Shown here in pieces: positions 47,470-58,385 of a stretch of DNA of 64,000 bases (positions within the stretch are counted from its first letter, which is position 1; every line of letters begins with the position of its first letter). The position numbers and the translations under genes are program-made. The DNA lies in NCBI GenBank assembly GCA_022410635.1, contig JAJVDF010000583.1:419452-483451 (forward strand), given 5' to 3'. A model generated the notes under the pieces. It did no database searches and was not told the origin of the DNA. It saw only the letters and a program-made list of their open reading frames with translations. Source of the DNA: Tretioscincus oriximinensis. Its lineage: Eukaryota; Chordata; Lepidosauria; Squamata; Gymnophthalmidae.

Positions 47470-47738
47470 CAAACACTCTCTCATCTGAGAAATGGGTTTT
47501 GAAGCCCTGTGTCAGATGTGAGGAGGGGTGAAGACCTTCCACTAGTCTGCAGCTCTAGACAACTCAGCTATTCAAAAACAAGAATTGCAAGAAATTGCAA
47601 CAGACTGTGATTAGATAAATGAAGACCACCGCATAAATGTATACCTTCAGATGAAAAATAACCATGTAAGACACTTTGAGTCCCTTTCAGTGAGAAACGC
47701 AGGACATAAAAACCCAATTATTATTATTCTCTTAACAC
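47470..47738 (+). mobile_element. Sauria-type SINE, plus strand
   Basis: Head partly lost (gaaatgggttttgaagccct is the B-box region). Body has ccttccactagtctgcagct and attgcaagaaattgcaacag; the 3' end taagacactttgagtccctt is followed by a TTA tail. It stands head to head with the copy at 47177. Confidence 0.85.
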
Positions 47739-48744
47739 AAGGCAATTAATCACATAAACTCATTGCAAGCTTTCAACAACATTACTTTATTTAACAGCAA
47801 CATTTTTGGAGTTATTTTCATCCTAATTGACTAAAACAATGTTAGAAGTAACCTCCAGAAATGGCGTGCTCCATGGAGTCACAAAGAATCAAGACATAAG
47901 ATTAAATCACTAAACAATTATAATAAAGATTAAGATGCACCATGCACAAAAACAAATTTAATATATAAGACCAATCCCTCATAAAAGCACTGTAACATAT
48001 GTTTCATTGTTATTGGTAGGAAGCTGCACTATAGCAACAAGCAAACAATATACTGAAAGACAAATATATAACAAAGCTTTGTACTGATTACTTTGCGTAA
48101 ATAAATAAAAAAATCCTCAAAAAGCAAGTAATTATTTGGAAACACCCAAATATTGAAATGGTAATCACCCATGGCTAAATACTCATTGTGTATGTAATTC
48201 AGCTAGACCAGTAAAGACAATTCTGTGGACCAATCCATGTTTGTGTACATGCCAAATGTGTAATTTATCAGCATCACTGAAATGTTGTCATTAAGAAAAT
48301 GTATTTTAATTCCCTTTCTTTCGAAAAAAATCAGCATGAAAAATTTATATACATGAATCAAATCAACCTAATTGCAATATTAATAATAATAATAAGGGTG
48401 ATTTCTCAAAGAAGTTAATGCAGTCAGAACTGGCAGGACTCCTGAGGAGATTAATAGTTTTAATTATTTCATTAAAATGCTTACTTGTGTCATTCATTTT
48501 GTTATTCTAAAATAATTAGGCTCCTGGGAATTGATGAGCAAAACTGACAACCTCCTAAATCACGTTGATCAATATTTTTACCCCGTTTAAAAATACACAT
48601 TCATAAGATGAGACATATAAATAATTTGAGACTGGAAACATAATGCAATGCTGACTTTCCAATATTAAATGTGACTCCCAAATAATGCATCGTATTTTTT
48701 AAAAAGTTTCCAAATTTTTAGTGCTTAGCTCAGAAGCTATTCCT

Positions 48745-49790
48745 GCAATAATAATGGGCAAAATTTGGACATACGGTACATTGCCATGCAATGTTTTTCC
48801 TTATTTTTTAATTTGATTTTTTCACAACGTAGGTCCCTACTGAAGATACCAACACACGGAATTAAAAAGTAAATGAAAAAATATTGAACAAATATGAAAA
48901 TGCTGTATACTATAAATTCTTCAAAATAGCCCCCTTTTGCTTTGGAGACAGCTTTGCACAGTTTCGGCATTCTCTTAGTCAACTTTATTAAGTAGTCACG
49001 TGGTACTATTTTTCAGAAGTCTTGAAACAGTTTGCAGAATTTCTGAGCACTTGTCGGCTGCTTAGGTCAGGTCACTCTCTTTTTTGGTAAAACAGCCCTT
49101 ACCTAGTCTGCATGTCTTTTGGGTCGTAGTCCTGCTGAAACAAAATGATAGCCTCACCAAGNACAAACCTCATGTGATGCCATACTGTTGCAGAATGCTG
49201 TCACCAATAGTGTCATAAACAAAACATCTCCCAACCATCACACCTCCTCCTCCATACTTCACAATGGGAATCACACCTATAGAAACAAGCTATGATGGTT
49301 AAATTTCACATTTTATCTCATCAAAGCAAAGTACAGATTTTCATTCATCTACTATCCATTCCTTTCATGTTTCCTGATCCAAGAAATTTCCTGCCTGTTG
49401 TTCTTCAGTAGGGGTTTCTCTGTAACAATTGACAATAAACATTTGCTTCTCGCAGTTTCCTCTGAACAACAGACGTTGAGATGTGTCTGCTACTTGATGT
49501 CTGTGAAGCATTTGTGTGGGTTGTCCACTGAGGTGCTATTGATTTGTGATTTCTGAGACTGATAACCTGGTCTTCCATTCTTCAGCAGTCCTCATGAGAA
49601 TTAGTTTCATCAGAGCAGTTGATGGTTTTTGTGACTGCACTTGTGGATATTCTATTTTTTTTGAGAGAGAGACTGACTGTCATTCTAAAGGTAATGTTGG
49701 ATGTCCCATCACCAGTTGAGTTGTTTTTACCATAATATGAACAGTTATGGAAAGGGGCTGTATGGAACAGCCTCATTTTTGTTCCCTAGT
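48745..49790 (-). mobile_element. Tc1-type DNA transposon relic
   Basis: The reverse strand gives the transposase C-terminus KRMPKLCKAVSKAKGGYFEE at 48910-48975. Decayed upstream transposase follows: ccatcacacctcctcctcca at 49228 is the complement of the conserved GGGG segment, and the DNA-binding part lies near 49440-49700. The 3' end has gacatacggtaca near 48770, like a Tc1 terminal repeat. Much of the middle of the transposase is deleted and frames are broken. The 5' terminus is unclear. Confidence 0.75.
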
Positions 49791-49794
49791 ATCC

Positions 49795-49885
49795 AAAGAA
49801 ATAGACTTTTCTATAAAAGCTCATACTGCCTACCTTTTTCTTGTTAGTCACTTAAAGTGCTACAAGATTCTCTTGCTAGACTTCT
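49795..49885 (+). repeat. Diverged copy of the GCATCTGAAGA repeat
   Basis: tttctataaaagctcatact, tcttgttagtcacttaaagt and gctacaagattctcttgcta align in order with 55011-55090. Confidence 0.5.
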
Positions 49886-49888
49886 TAC

Positions 49889-49992
49889 TAATGCAGGATA
49901 TCCTTATTCTAATGCAGTATTATTATAGTACTACTGTTCTATAGTAATACTATTATAGTAATTCTATTGCATTAGAATAAGGATAATCCTTA
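49889..49992. repeat. 104-bp inverted repeat
   Basis: tatccttattctaatgca pairs with tgcattagaataaggata; inner tattattatagta and tactattatag also pair. No coding content. Confidence 0.7.
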
Positions 49993-52900
49993 TCACCTAA
50001 TTCTTGAAGCGTATATCAAATTCAGTAATACCCTGAATTATTAAAGGGGGGCAGTTTCTGTGTGCTAAAAACTTATATTCCCATAAATAGCAATATTCAG
50101 AAGCAGCTAAATTTTTTGTATCAAAAATTGTGCCTGTGTTGGAAATGTTGACATTTAGAGGCTGAAGGTTTATTTATAATTAATCTGCAATATTTTAAGT
50201 GACTCAGAGACATAATGATTAAAAAACCTATTTAATGTAGCAAGATCATTAATGGTCCATTTTTTTTCCAATTGAAAACATTGCCAGCCAGAATTTCTCC
50301 AGACTATCAATTTAGTTTCCTGACTTAATTGGTCACAGCAGACACATTACCAGAGTGAATGGAAGTTCCTTACTATAAAGAATCACTACTACTACTGAAA
50401 ACCACCAGTTGAAAATAAACAATCACTTTTCACACTGTTCCTGCTGAGCAACTATGAATAATCTTGTTTATTATGAATAATCCTGTCTAGTTAGGTATAA
50501 TTTGATTCTGTAATTTCAAGATTAATCTTCAACTTCCTTCTTTCCCTATGAGAATAATAAGAGTTTTTTTAAACAGGACTATGACCCAAAACATCCTCAT
50601 TTTGAGCTCCAGTACTTTTTGATCAAAGGGCAAAGAGGACAAGTGTCTCCAATTCCATTCATTATCTGAGGTCTGCCAACATCACCACTGAAGATTAAAT
50701 TTCTTTGGTGGCGTATGTGTATGGGTTATGCATGAAGGGGCAATAAGGCAACTTGCAGACTAAATGTTCTGGTGGGACTGAAATACAATTGATCTGTCAC
50801 AGTTTGGTCAAAATTCTTGCTCTTGTTGGTGCAAGTGCAAGTACCACTTGTAACAGCAATTCAGGTTCCACATAAGGAACTCCTGCCTTCCATTCCAGAT
50901 TCCATCCCTAGCACAATTTGTGTATATAAAACTAGAGATTTTAGGATTTTAAATCCAGAGTGTCCATTTTGATATTTGATTGGCATCATCATAAATTATA
51001 CTCAACCCTGCTGTGGAAAAACAAAGACATGTATATGGCAGGTGCAAGTGCTCAAAGATCCAGGCAGCTGGCATTGTCATGAAGTAAAATTGTTGCTCCT
51101 CACTTCATAACAGTGCATACTAGATTGGAGGTTCTGGGTCTGTCTTGTATGTTGTTGCTGGCTTCTCATTCACCATATGAAAAAGTAAATGCCAGCATCG
51201 TGATTGATCACATTTCCATTTTTAAAAATCTGAACAATGATAAATTAGCTATGAAGTGCCTGCCTTCAACCTTTCCACTGTAAATTAAATATCTAGATCT
51301 TCTATTTAATAAACGTTTCTGAGTGATCATGAGAAACTCATTCTCTGCTCAGATACATTTACCATCTCAATACTTTTATTAGATAAAGATATGACTTATA
51401 AAGTAAAAAAGTAGAAAACGCTGAAATTTTAAAATCAGGGGAAGGAAGTAAAGAAAATGATGTCCTGATAGAAATGGTCGAAACGTAAAGTTAACCTTGT
51501 GTTTCAGTTTTTGCTTTTGGAGAAAGAATCCTATTTACTTACAAATCCTTGTGTGCACAAGTACTCCTAATTTGGAATGATTCATTTCTATTTTGTTTTC
51601 TGAATGCGGATGTTATACTTAACTTTCCATCATTTGTGTTTCCAAGGCTGCCTCTGGATAGCAGTTGACTCCAGCCACCTCTGTCAGATGAGAGGGTAAA
51701 ATCTTGTGGCAAGCCAGGACTCTTAGCTTGGCCTAATTCACATTTACCTGCTGGGAAGGCTTCCCCTAGATCAGTCAGTGCATCCGATGGCACAAAATAC
51801 CCAGCATCCTGGTAGCTCCTGTTTCCATGTTTGTGTGGTAGGTATTTTCAATCAGGTTTCATTCCTGTGCTTGCGCAGTGATTATGTTCAACAGATAAAG
51901 AATCCTGAGCACAAGGGCTCGACAAGGTAAGTAATATCAGTATGCAGAAATATCAGGATTCAGCATTTTTTTTACCACAACAGCAGTATCTTGGGATTTT
52001 ACCTCTATATCCATCATAGGTTGTCATAGACACATGTGGCAATCCCGATAGATACATGCGGCACTGTTTGGATACAGATTTCCTACTTTAGAGTTTGCTA
52101 TAAAGTAAGACCTAAAGGCTTTAAAACATTTCTTATTATTCTGGAGAGTAAACTGTATTATGCTTTTAACCTGGTTTGATTTTTCTAGGAAAAATCTACC
52201 ATGGGCATTGTAAATGATGTTTTTAGACTCCAATGCTAATAAATGTATTGCTTGTTATTGTATGGCCCTTTGGTGGAAGGGGTCTATAAATAAACCATCA
52301 TCATCATCATCACCATCACCATCATTATAATAATCATCATCATCGTGGAAAATACACCTACAGGGTTGGTATGCAGGATTATTGGATTTATAGGAGCAGT
52401 TTTCCAAGTGGAAAAACATTTAAGGATAAACAGGGAAAACTGGTGGTTGAGACTGAATGTCAGTATGCCAGGCAAAGAGTAAGTGGTGTAATTCTTTAAT
52501 GCCTCAAATTGCAGCTATTGTTTAATAACATGTATGCCCTGAATAAATTGAGTCACAGAGATTCAGAAGAATATTCAGTTCATTAGAAATTCTCTTTTGC
52601 TGTGTCAGCCAACTTGTTTGCCAAACCCACTATCAGCCATGGCCTATAAGCATATTCCTTGAGTCTTCCAGGACATCTGCCACCTGTCCCTATTATTTAA
52701 ATAAAACCAAGAACTAAATCTAGGGTTTTCTGCTTTCAAATTGTGTGCTGTGATACTGAGAAATGGACTCTTCCAACATTTATCTCCACAAAAGGATGGT
52801 TTCACCCGGCAGTAAACTCAATGCAAAGATGCAATCATAGCAGTTTCAAGATACTCTCAGCCGAATGGGGCTCAGCCTAGCCAGATGGTGTCTTAGACCT

Positions 52901-53357
52901 GGAAGACTTTGGGATGATAGTTGGGAAACAGTTGCAGATGTTTTCTTACAAGCTTGCCCTCATACATCTCGTATCACACATCCCCATGGTCCCACCACAC
53001 TCTCAACTGTTGTGGATTATCTTTCAACACACTACTTTGCTACAACCATTTAATTTGTTGATGGCAGAATGAGTGGAAAGAACATGGGGTTTGGCTGAGC
53101 AATGGTGAAGACTATCAAGCCCACAGTGCAGGCTAGGTGGAAGAATTCATAACACTAAAATATTTTACATATTTATATTTTAGATTACTATATATATTTT
53201 ACAAGTTTTAATTGTGACCTGCCTTGTGATTTTTGAGTGATAGGCAGGATATAAATAGTTAAATCAATTAACATATAATTAGGAAGAGTTTCTCATGACA
53301 TACAGCAGCAGGAACGGGCAAGAAAGAGACAGAAAAGGGTTTGTTGTAGGGAGCATC
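49993..53357. other. Intronic, no gene; one microsatellite
   Basis: Nothing assigned except the CAT repeat at 52297-52345 and a possible SINE/LINE 3' tail at about 53195-53262 (gataggcaggatataaatag). Confidence 0.45.
52297..52345 (+). repeat. (CAT)n-type microsatellite
   Basis: Imperfect ATC/ACC/TAA triplets following aaataaacc, probably expanded from a retroelement tail (ggggtctataaataaa just upstream). Confidence 0.9.
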
Positions 53358-53480
53358 ATAAAAACATGAGAGGAGCCATGCTGAGTTGGGATGTAACTCA
53401 TCTATTCCAGCATTCTATCTCATGCAATGGTCCATCAAATCTTTGCAAAAGACACTTGCTTATAGGAAAGCAAAAGGGAA
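53358..53480 (-). mobile_element. CR1 3' end scrap, minus strand
   Basis: aaaacatgagaggagccatg, ccagcattctatctcatgca, aggaaagcaaaagg resemble the 3' end of the CR1 at 45771, strongly diverged. Confidence 0.65.
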
Positions 53481-53981
53481 GCTACTGTAGGGGAGAATTG
53501 GGGGCATAGAGAAGCTAAAGCAAAGTATGGATATGCTCTGCAAGAGAGAAAGGTCTCTGGTATGTCAAGGACAGTCTGTGATGAAATCCGTGGTATATAT
53601 AAGTCCAATAACTATATAGATGGATGTCATGGGCCTGAACTATGACTCNCAGCCATGTCTGAACAGCCAACTGCAGACATCTCTTACTGGGATCTTTAGC
53701 AGAAAACAAAAAAACCAAGGATAGTTGCTGGTAAATCATGCCTTACCAACTTGCGAGAATTCTTTGAGAGTGTTAACAAACACGTAGATAAAGGGGATCC
53801 AGTTGACATTGTCTATCTAGATTTTCAGAAGGCTATTGATGAAGTCCCTCATCAAAGGCTTCTAAAAAAGCTCCATACTCATGGTATAAGACAGACCTGG
53901 GCATTGTACGGCCCGCGGGCCGGATACGGCCCTTTGATTGGCTGTGACCAGCCCGCTGCCGAGCGCCGATGTGGCTCTGGG

Positions 53982-54430
53982 CTCCTTCCGCTGGCCAGCG
54001 CGCCGCCGCTGCCGCTGCCGCCGCATCGGCGCTCGGCAGCTCTGGGCACCTTCCGCTGGCCAGCACGCCGCTGCTGCCGCCGCCGCATCGGCGCTTGGCA
54101 GCTCTGGGCTCCTTCTGCTGGCCAGCGCGCCGCCGCTGCCGCATCGGCGCTCGGCAGCTCTGGGCACCTTCCACTGGCCAGCGCGCCGCCGCTGCCGCCG
54201 CCGCATCAGCGCTTGGCAGCTCTGGGCTCCTTCTGCTGGCCAGCGCGCCGCCGCCGCCGCATCGGCGCTCGCGCTGGCCGGCAGAAGGAGCCCAGATAAG
54301 CCGAGCGCCGATGCGGTGGCGCCGGCAGCGGCGGCGCGCTGGCCAGCGGAAGGGGGGGCGATTCGGCGGTGGACGGGCCAGCGGAAGGAGCCCAGAGCAG
54401 CCGAGCGCCGATGCAGCGGCGGTGGCGCGC
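53982..54430. repeat. GC-rich minisatellite, direct then inverted units
   Basis: Five direct units of 56-65 bp start at 53982, 54047, 54109, 54165 and 54227 (ctccttccgctggccagcgc, then CCG runs, gcatcggcgctcggcagctc). From about 54271 the same sequence appears as its reverse complement (cagaaggagcccagataagc, gagcgccgatgcggtgg; again at 54380-54425). Frames are open on both strands because the units lack stops. Confidence 0.9.
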
Positions 54431-54438
54431 GAGCGAGG

Positions 54439-54555
54439 ATGGCGATGCTTTCGCGGGGCCTCCGCTGCTGCCACCGGGTCTTCGGCTGGGTGCCGATGCT
54501 GGTCATCGCCCTGGTGGTGCTGTGGTCCTCGCCTACATCTTCGAGCTCTGCCTGG
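54439..54555 (+). pseudogene. ZDHHC15: Captured first coding exon of a ZDHHC15-like palmitoyltransferase
   Basis: ATG at 54439 opens a frame reading MAMLSRGLRCCHRVFGWVP, then MLVIALVVLWS. This closely matches the N-terminus and first transmembrane helix of DHHC palmitoyltransferases of the ZDHHC2/15/20 group; GLRCC.RV and LVVLW point to ZDHHC15. In the native protein the helix continues W-S-Y-Y-A-Y. Here the Tyr-Tyr codons are reduced to two bases (a 4-nt loss near 54529), and the next frame resumes AYIFELCL, ending CTGG at 54555 followed by a splice donor gtgagt (54556-54561). The DHHC catalytic domain lies in later exons and is absent. The piece sits inside the hAT element, so it is a captured and broken copy, not the parental gene. 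ZDHHC2 or ZDHHC20 origin is less likely. Confidence 0.72.
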
Positions 54556-54885
54556 GTGAGTGGGTGGGGCAAGGTGGGCAGGGTGTAGGGCTGCCGGCGC
54601 CTCCCCCTCCTCCTCGCGAGGAGACCCAGTGGGGCTCCCTCCGCAGGTTTACCCCGGGGAAAGGCCGCGGACCATAGCGGGTCTCCTCTTGGGGTAAATG
54701 CGCGGCCGGCCCTCCACAATATTTTCTGTTTCTCATGTGGCCCCATGGAAAAAATAATTGCCCACCCCTGGTATAAGATGACAGACTTTGTCCTGGATTG
54801 GAAACTGGCTAAAAGATAGAAAACAGAGGGGAGTATTAAATGGACAGCTCTCTGAGTGGAAAGAGGTAAGAAGTGGGGAACTATT

Positions 54886-55117
54886 TCCTGCTATTTGCCT
54901 GCAATTCAGCACCTCCCTACAGTTGCAAATGCTTTGTCTTCTTCCATACACATTTCCCTATAAATACCTGACCCTGACATTGGTCCCTCAGCATCTGAAG
55001 AAGTAGACCTGTCTACGAAAGCTTATGCCAACCACTTTTCTCAAGTTAGTCTCAAAGTGCTGCTAGCTCCTTTGCTGGACTTTCTGCTAGACTAACACGG
55101 CTATTTCTCTGAAATAT
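54886..55117 (+). mobile_element. Retroelement-end insertion with hammerhead-like motif
   Basis: Non-CR1 sequence between the CR1 RT segments. It contains gcatctgaagaagtagacct, gtctacgaaagcttatgcc (54991-55029), cttttctcaagttagtctca and agactaacacggctatttct. The same string recurs at 59796-59925 and, inverted, at 58386-58510. It resembles a widespread reptile repeat that I associate with Penelope-like elements, but no coding part is visible. Confidence 0.65.
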
Positions 55118-56192
55118 ATTTATAAATGATCTGGATGCCGAGGTAAATAGTGAAGTAGCCAAGTTTGCTGACGACACTAAACTGTTCAGGGTAGTGAAAA
55201 CTGAAAATGATTATAAGGCACTNCAGAGTGATCTATTGAAATTGGGTGAGTAGGCATCAAAGTGGCAAATGCACTTCAACTTAAGCAAGTGCAAGGTCAT
55301 GCATATTGGGGCAAAGAACCCAAAATACTCCTACCACCTGATGGGAACCAAGCTTTCTGTGACCGAGCAAGAAAAGGATCTTGGGGTGCTGGTGGACAAT
55401 TCAATGAAAATGTCAACCCAGTGTGCAGCAGCGGCAGCAAGAAAGGCAAATTCCATGTTGGGGATAATTAGGAAAGGAATCAAAAACAAGTCAGCAAATG
55501 TTGTTTTGCCTCTTTATAAATCTGTGGTGAGGCCACATTTGGAATACTGTGTTCAATTCTGGTCACCACATCTCAAGAGGGATATTTTGGAACTGGAGAA
55601 GGTGCAGAAAAGGGCAACAAAAATGATCAAGGGTCTGGAGCACCTCCCTTACGAAGNNAGGCTGCAATGTCTGGGCCTCTTCAGCCCTGAAAGGCGACAT
55701 TTGAGAGGTGATCTGATTGAAGTGTAGAAAATCATGCATGGGCTGGACAGGGTGAATAGAGAAAAAATGTTTTCTCTATCACACAACACAAGGACCAGAG
55801 GGCACTCCTTAAAACTGTTGGGTAGAAAAGTGAGAACAGACAAAGGAAAGTATTTTTTAACCCGGAGGGTCATTGACCTGTGGAATTTACTTCCTGAAGA
55901 GGTAGTGGTAGCTAACAGCTTGGATAGTTTCAAGACAGGACTAGACAGGTTTATGGACACGAAGGGTATAAATGGATAATAGGATGGATGTCTGGATTTT
56001 GCCTCCAGGATGGAGCAACGGGCAGGACTCCTGAAATACCATTTGCAGGGAGTCATGAACAGGAGCATATTTTGCTTTCCTCTGTTCAGACTGCCCAGGT
56101 GCATCTGGTGGGCCTCTGTGTGACACAGAATGCTGGACTTGATGGGCTGTGGCCTGATCTAGTATGGCTCTTCTTATATTCTTATGTTCACT

Positions 56193-57577
56193 GCAACTGT
56201 GTGGGACAAGGGAGCCAGAAGGGGTGACTTATCTGGGTCAGCCCCTGCCAATACTTACGCAGATTTTTTTCCTGTCCATGTCTTTGCCACCCTGGGTGGA
56301 AGCTTTGATGCTGGGGACTTGGCTCTGTGGCTTTGCAGTTTGTGAAAAGGANAGGCACCAGGACAGTGGGATGGCAGGCTTCCTGCCTCTGGGTAAGCCC
56401 ATGCACTCTGGCCTATTAGCGACATTCTTCAGTCATAGAGCAAAGGCAGTCTATCCCATTACACAGTGTCCATCACAGTGTCGTGCACAAGAGGAATAAT
56501 TTTTGTCACGTTATCCCTGGAGCTGCACCTGTACACAGACAGACTCAGAACCTCCAACCTAGCATGCACTGAAGATTTATGCCACCTTAAAAGTAAAGAT
56601 TGGCAATTTATATTGTTACTCAGTACTAGCAAATGTGAGCCTACTTCCACCCATTCAGAACTATTTGGTGTGGTGATCAACCTCTAAAGATTTGCACATT
56701 TATTCCTTAATACAGCAGCAACTATTAAAATTCCCCAGATAGCACTGGCCTAGTTTTACAGTCTGTTTCAAAGAACACTGGAAATCGTACCGTAAGAGAA
56801 GCACAGTGTAATAAAACAGTAAGAANGGTTGTGGCTATTCTTCCCTTGTGAAAACACATATCCTTCTCTTTATAGGTGCTCCGCGGGTAGGCAAAATCAA
56901 GAAAACTGTAGTTATGGCATCCATTTGGTTTTGCAAGAAGTGCATAGAGACACATAAAGAACTCAACAGGAAGAACTGTAGAGAACTCATAAGCCTGTAA
57001 AAGACCATCCTCCAATAACCTCCTGCAGCACAAAGGAATTGAATTCACCTTTTCATTTTCCTTGATGTCCATTTTGCAAAATGCTCAATGCTAGCATATT
57101 ATAAGTACAGCTACATACAGGTGACATATGTACAAATAAGTGAACAGCTTGAAACCTGTGCTTCTAAGTGTCCAGACAGGGTGCTCCTTTCATCCTAAAA
57201 TTCTTTTAATCTTACAGTTCATCAAACACAAATGTTTTTTCTAACTACTGTGCAGTTAAAAATACTTCTGAAATTGGTGCCTGGAGAAGTGGCGGGATAG
57301 ATGAGAATTGAATCCTGTTAAGATGGAAAATTGTAGGTAAGATGGGTAGGAATTTCTGATTTCAGGAATTAAAGAATTTGTTTATTTTAGATGAAGTAAC
57401 ATCTGAAGGTACTTCTGAAATCATCACGGTCATTGGAGGCTCAGATGACCTCTGTGAAAAAGTGTGCGTGGATCTTAAACACATGGGATAGCCTAGTCAC
57501 AGTATGTGGGGCTGCTCTTGTACCTGCTCTAGCAGCTGTAACTGAGGTAAAATGCAGGTTTTAGGCTGTTAAGATCA
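56193..57577. other. Intronic, no features recognised
   Basis: No gene or confident repeat seen. Confidence 0.5.
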
Positions 57578-57742
57578 TAAGAACATAAGAAGAGTCATAC
57601 TGGATCAGGCCACAGCCTATCTAGTCCAGCATTCTGTGTCACACAGAGGCCCACCAGATGCACCTGGGCAGTCTGAACAGAGGAAAGCAAAATATGCACC
57701 TGTTCATGACTCCCTGCAAATGGTATTTCAGAAGTCCTGTTC
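57578..57742 (-). mobile_element. CR1 3' end, minus strand
   Basis: aagaacataagaagagtcat, attctgtgtcacacagaggc, tgaacagaggaaagcaaaat on the plus strand; only the 3' UTR remains. Confidence 0.9.
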
Positions 57743-57749
57743 TCACACA

Positions 57750-58075
57750 CTAATACTTTGCTTAACCATCCATACTGACTGCCAGTAATCTACTGGGAAA
57801 AGTTTATGTCTTATGTTTTGTATATAATATCCTAAACAACCTAGGACCAGAGTGCTTGTTCAGTCATCTTCCCCAGTACAGATCAGTGAGATCACTGAGA
57901 TCACCTGGGTAAATGCTGCTAGGGATATCACAAATCAGCAGGCCTTATTGGTCATGGGGCCCACACTTAGGAATCATGTCCCTTCTGATGCTTGCTCCCC
58001 TAGGCATTTTCCTCTACTTGAGAGGATTAACTTCTGCCACTTAACTGTTTTTCTCACCTAGAGTTAATCTGCAGC
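57750..58075 (+). mobile_element. Possible L2-like ORF2 C-terminal relic
   Basis: A shifting frame reads VLYIIS, NNLGPECLF, LRSPG and WGPHLGI in the order of the L2 ORF2 C-terminal region (LNGLGPEYL..., LRS..., LWN). Weak. Confidence 0.4.
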
Positions 58076-58385
58076 TCCAAAACTGGAGAACTTTTATTCC
58101 ACAGCTTCAGATCTAGGTTGTACTCAGGTAATAGGGAACCAACAGGTTTTGATGAAGACGAGTATTTTGCTTTTTTCTTTCTTTCTGTTTAACTTTGTAA
58201 CATGCTATAATCATTTGAAATAAAAATACCGAAATGGCTTCTCAGAAACTCGCCCCATAAAATATTCTTCTATTAGCCAAACATTCACATATTCTGGAAA
58301 TGCTTTAAAAACAGATGGGGTTTGAAGAGGGACCTAAAAGATATGACAGCAAATACTGTATGAATATCAGAAGGGATTTCAATTT

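Larger units (their letters stand above)
53892..54770 (+). mobile_element. hAT-type DNA transposon carrying captured host exon
   Basis: 879-bp insert in CR1 flanked by a perfect 8-bp duplication, gtataaga (53884-53891 and 54771-54778), the hAT hallmark. Its ends are cagacctgggcattg and, on the other strand, caggggtgggcaatt, a degenerate CAG..TGGGCA inverted repeat. The left interior tacggcccgcgggccggata and the right ctcatgtggcc segment are typical of vertebrate hAT ends. There is no transposase. The middle is a GC-rich minisatellite (53982-54430) and a palmitoyltransferase-like exon (54439-54555) with following intron-like sequence to about 54700. It is non-autonomous. Confidence 0.88.
53710..56192 (+). 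mobile_element. CR1 LINE, plus strand, with two nested insertions
   Basis: The RT begins near NLREFFESVNKHVDKGDPVD and VYLDFQKAIDEVPHQRLLKK (motif A) at 53751-53890. It is interrupted by the hAT element (53892-54770), continues to about 54885, is interrupted again by an unrelated repeat to about 55117, then resumes with FINDLD-like sequence and AKFADDTKLF (55155-55187). The C-terminus runs to 55979 and the 3' UTR ends in ttcttatattcttatgtt. Unlike the copy at 13.3 kb the FADD box is intact. Stops (for example at 55250 and 55725) and an NN break the frame. It belongs to the same subfamily as 1-593 and 61012. Confidence 0.92.

Noticed and set aside
53862..54746. 294-codon minus-strand open frame
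   Set aside because: Runs through the stop-free GC-rich minisatellite of the hAT element; the protein is a repeated Ala/Arg/Ser pattern and frames on the other strand are also open.
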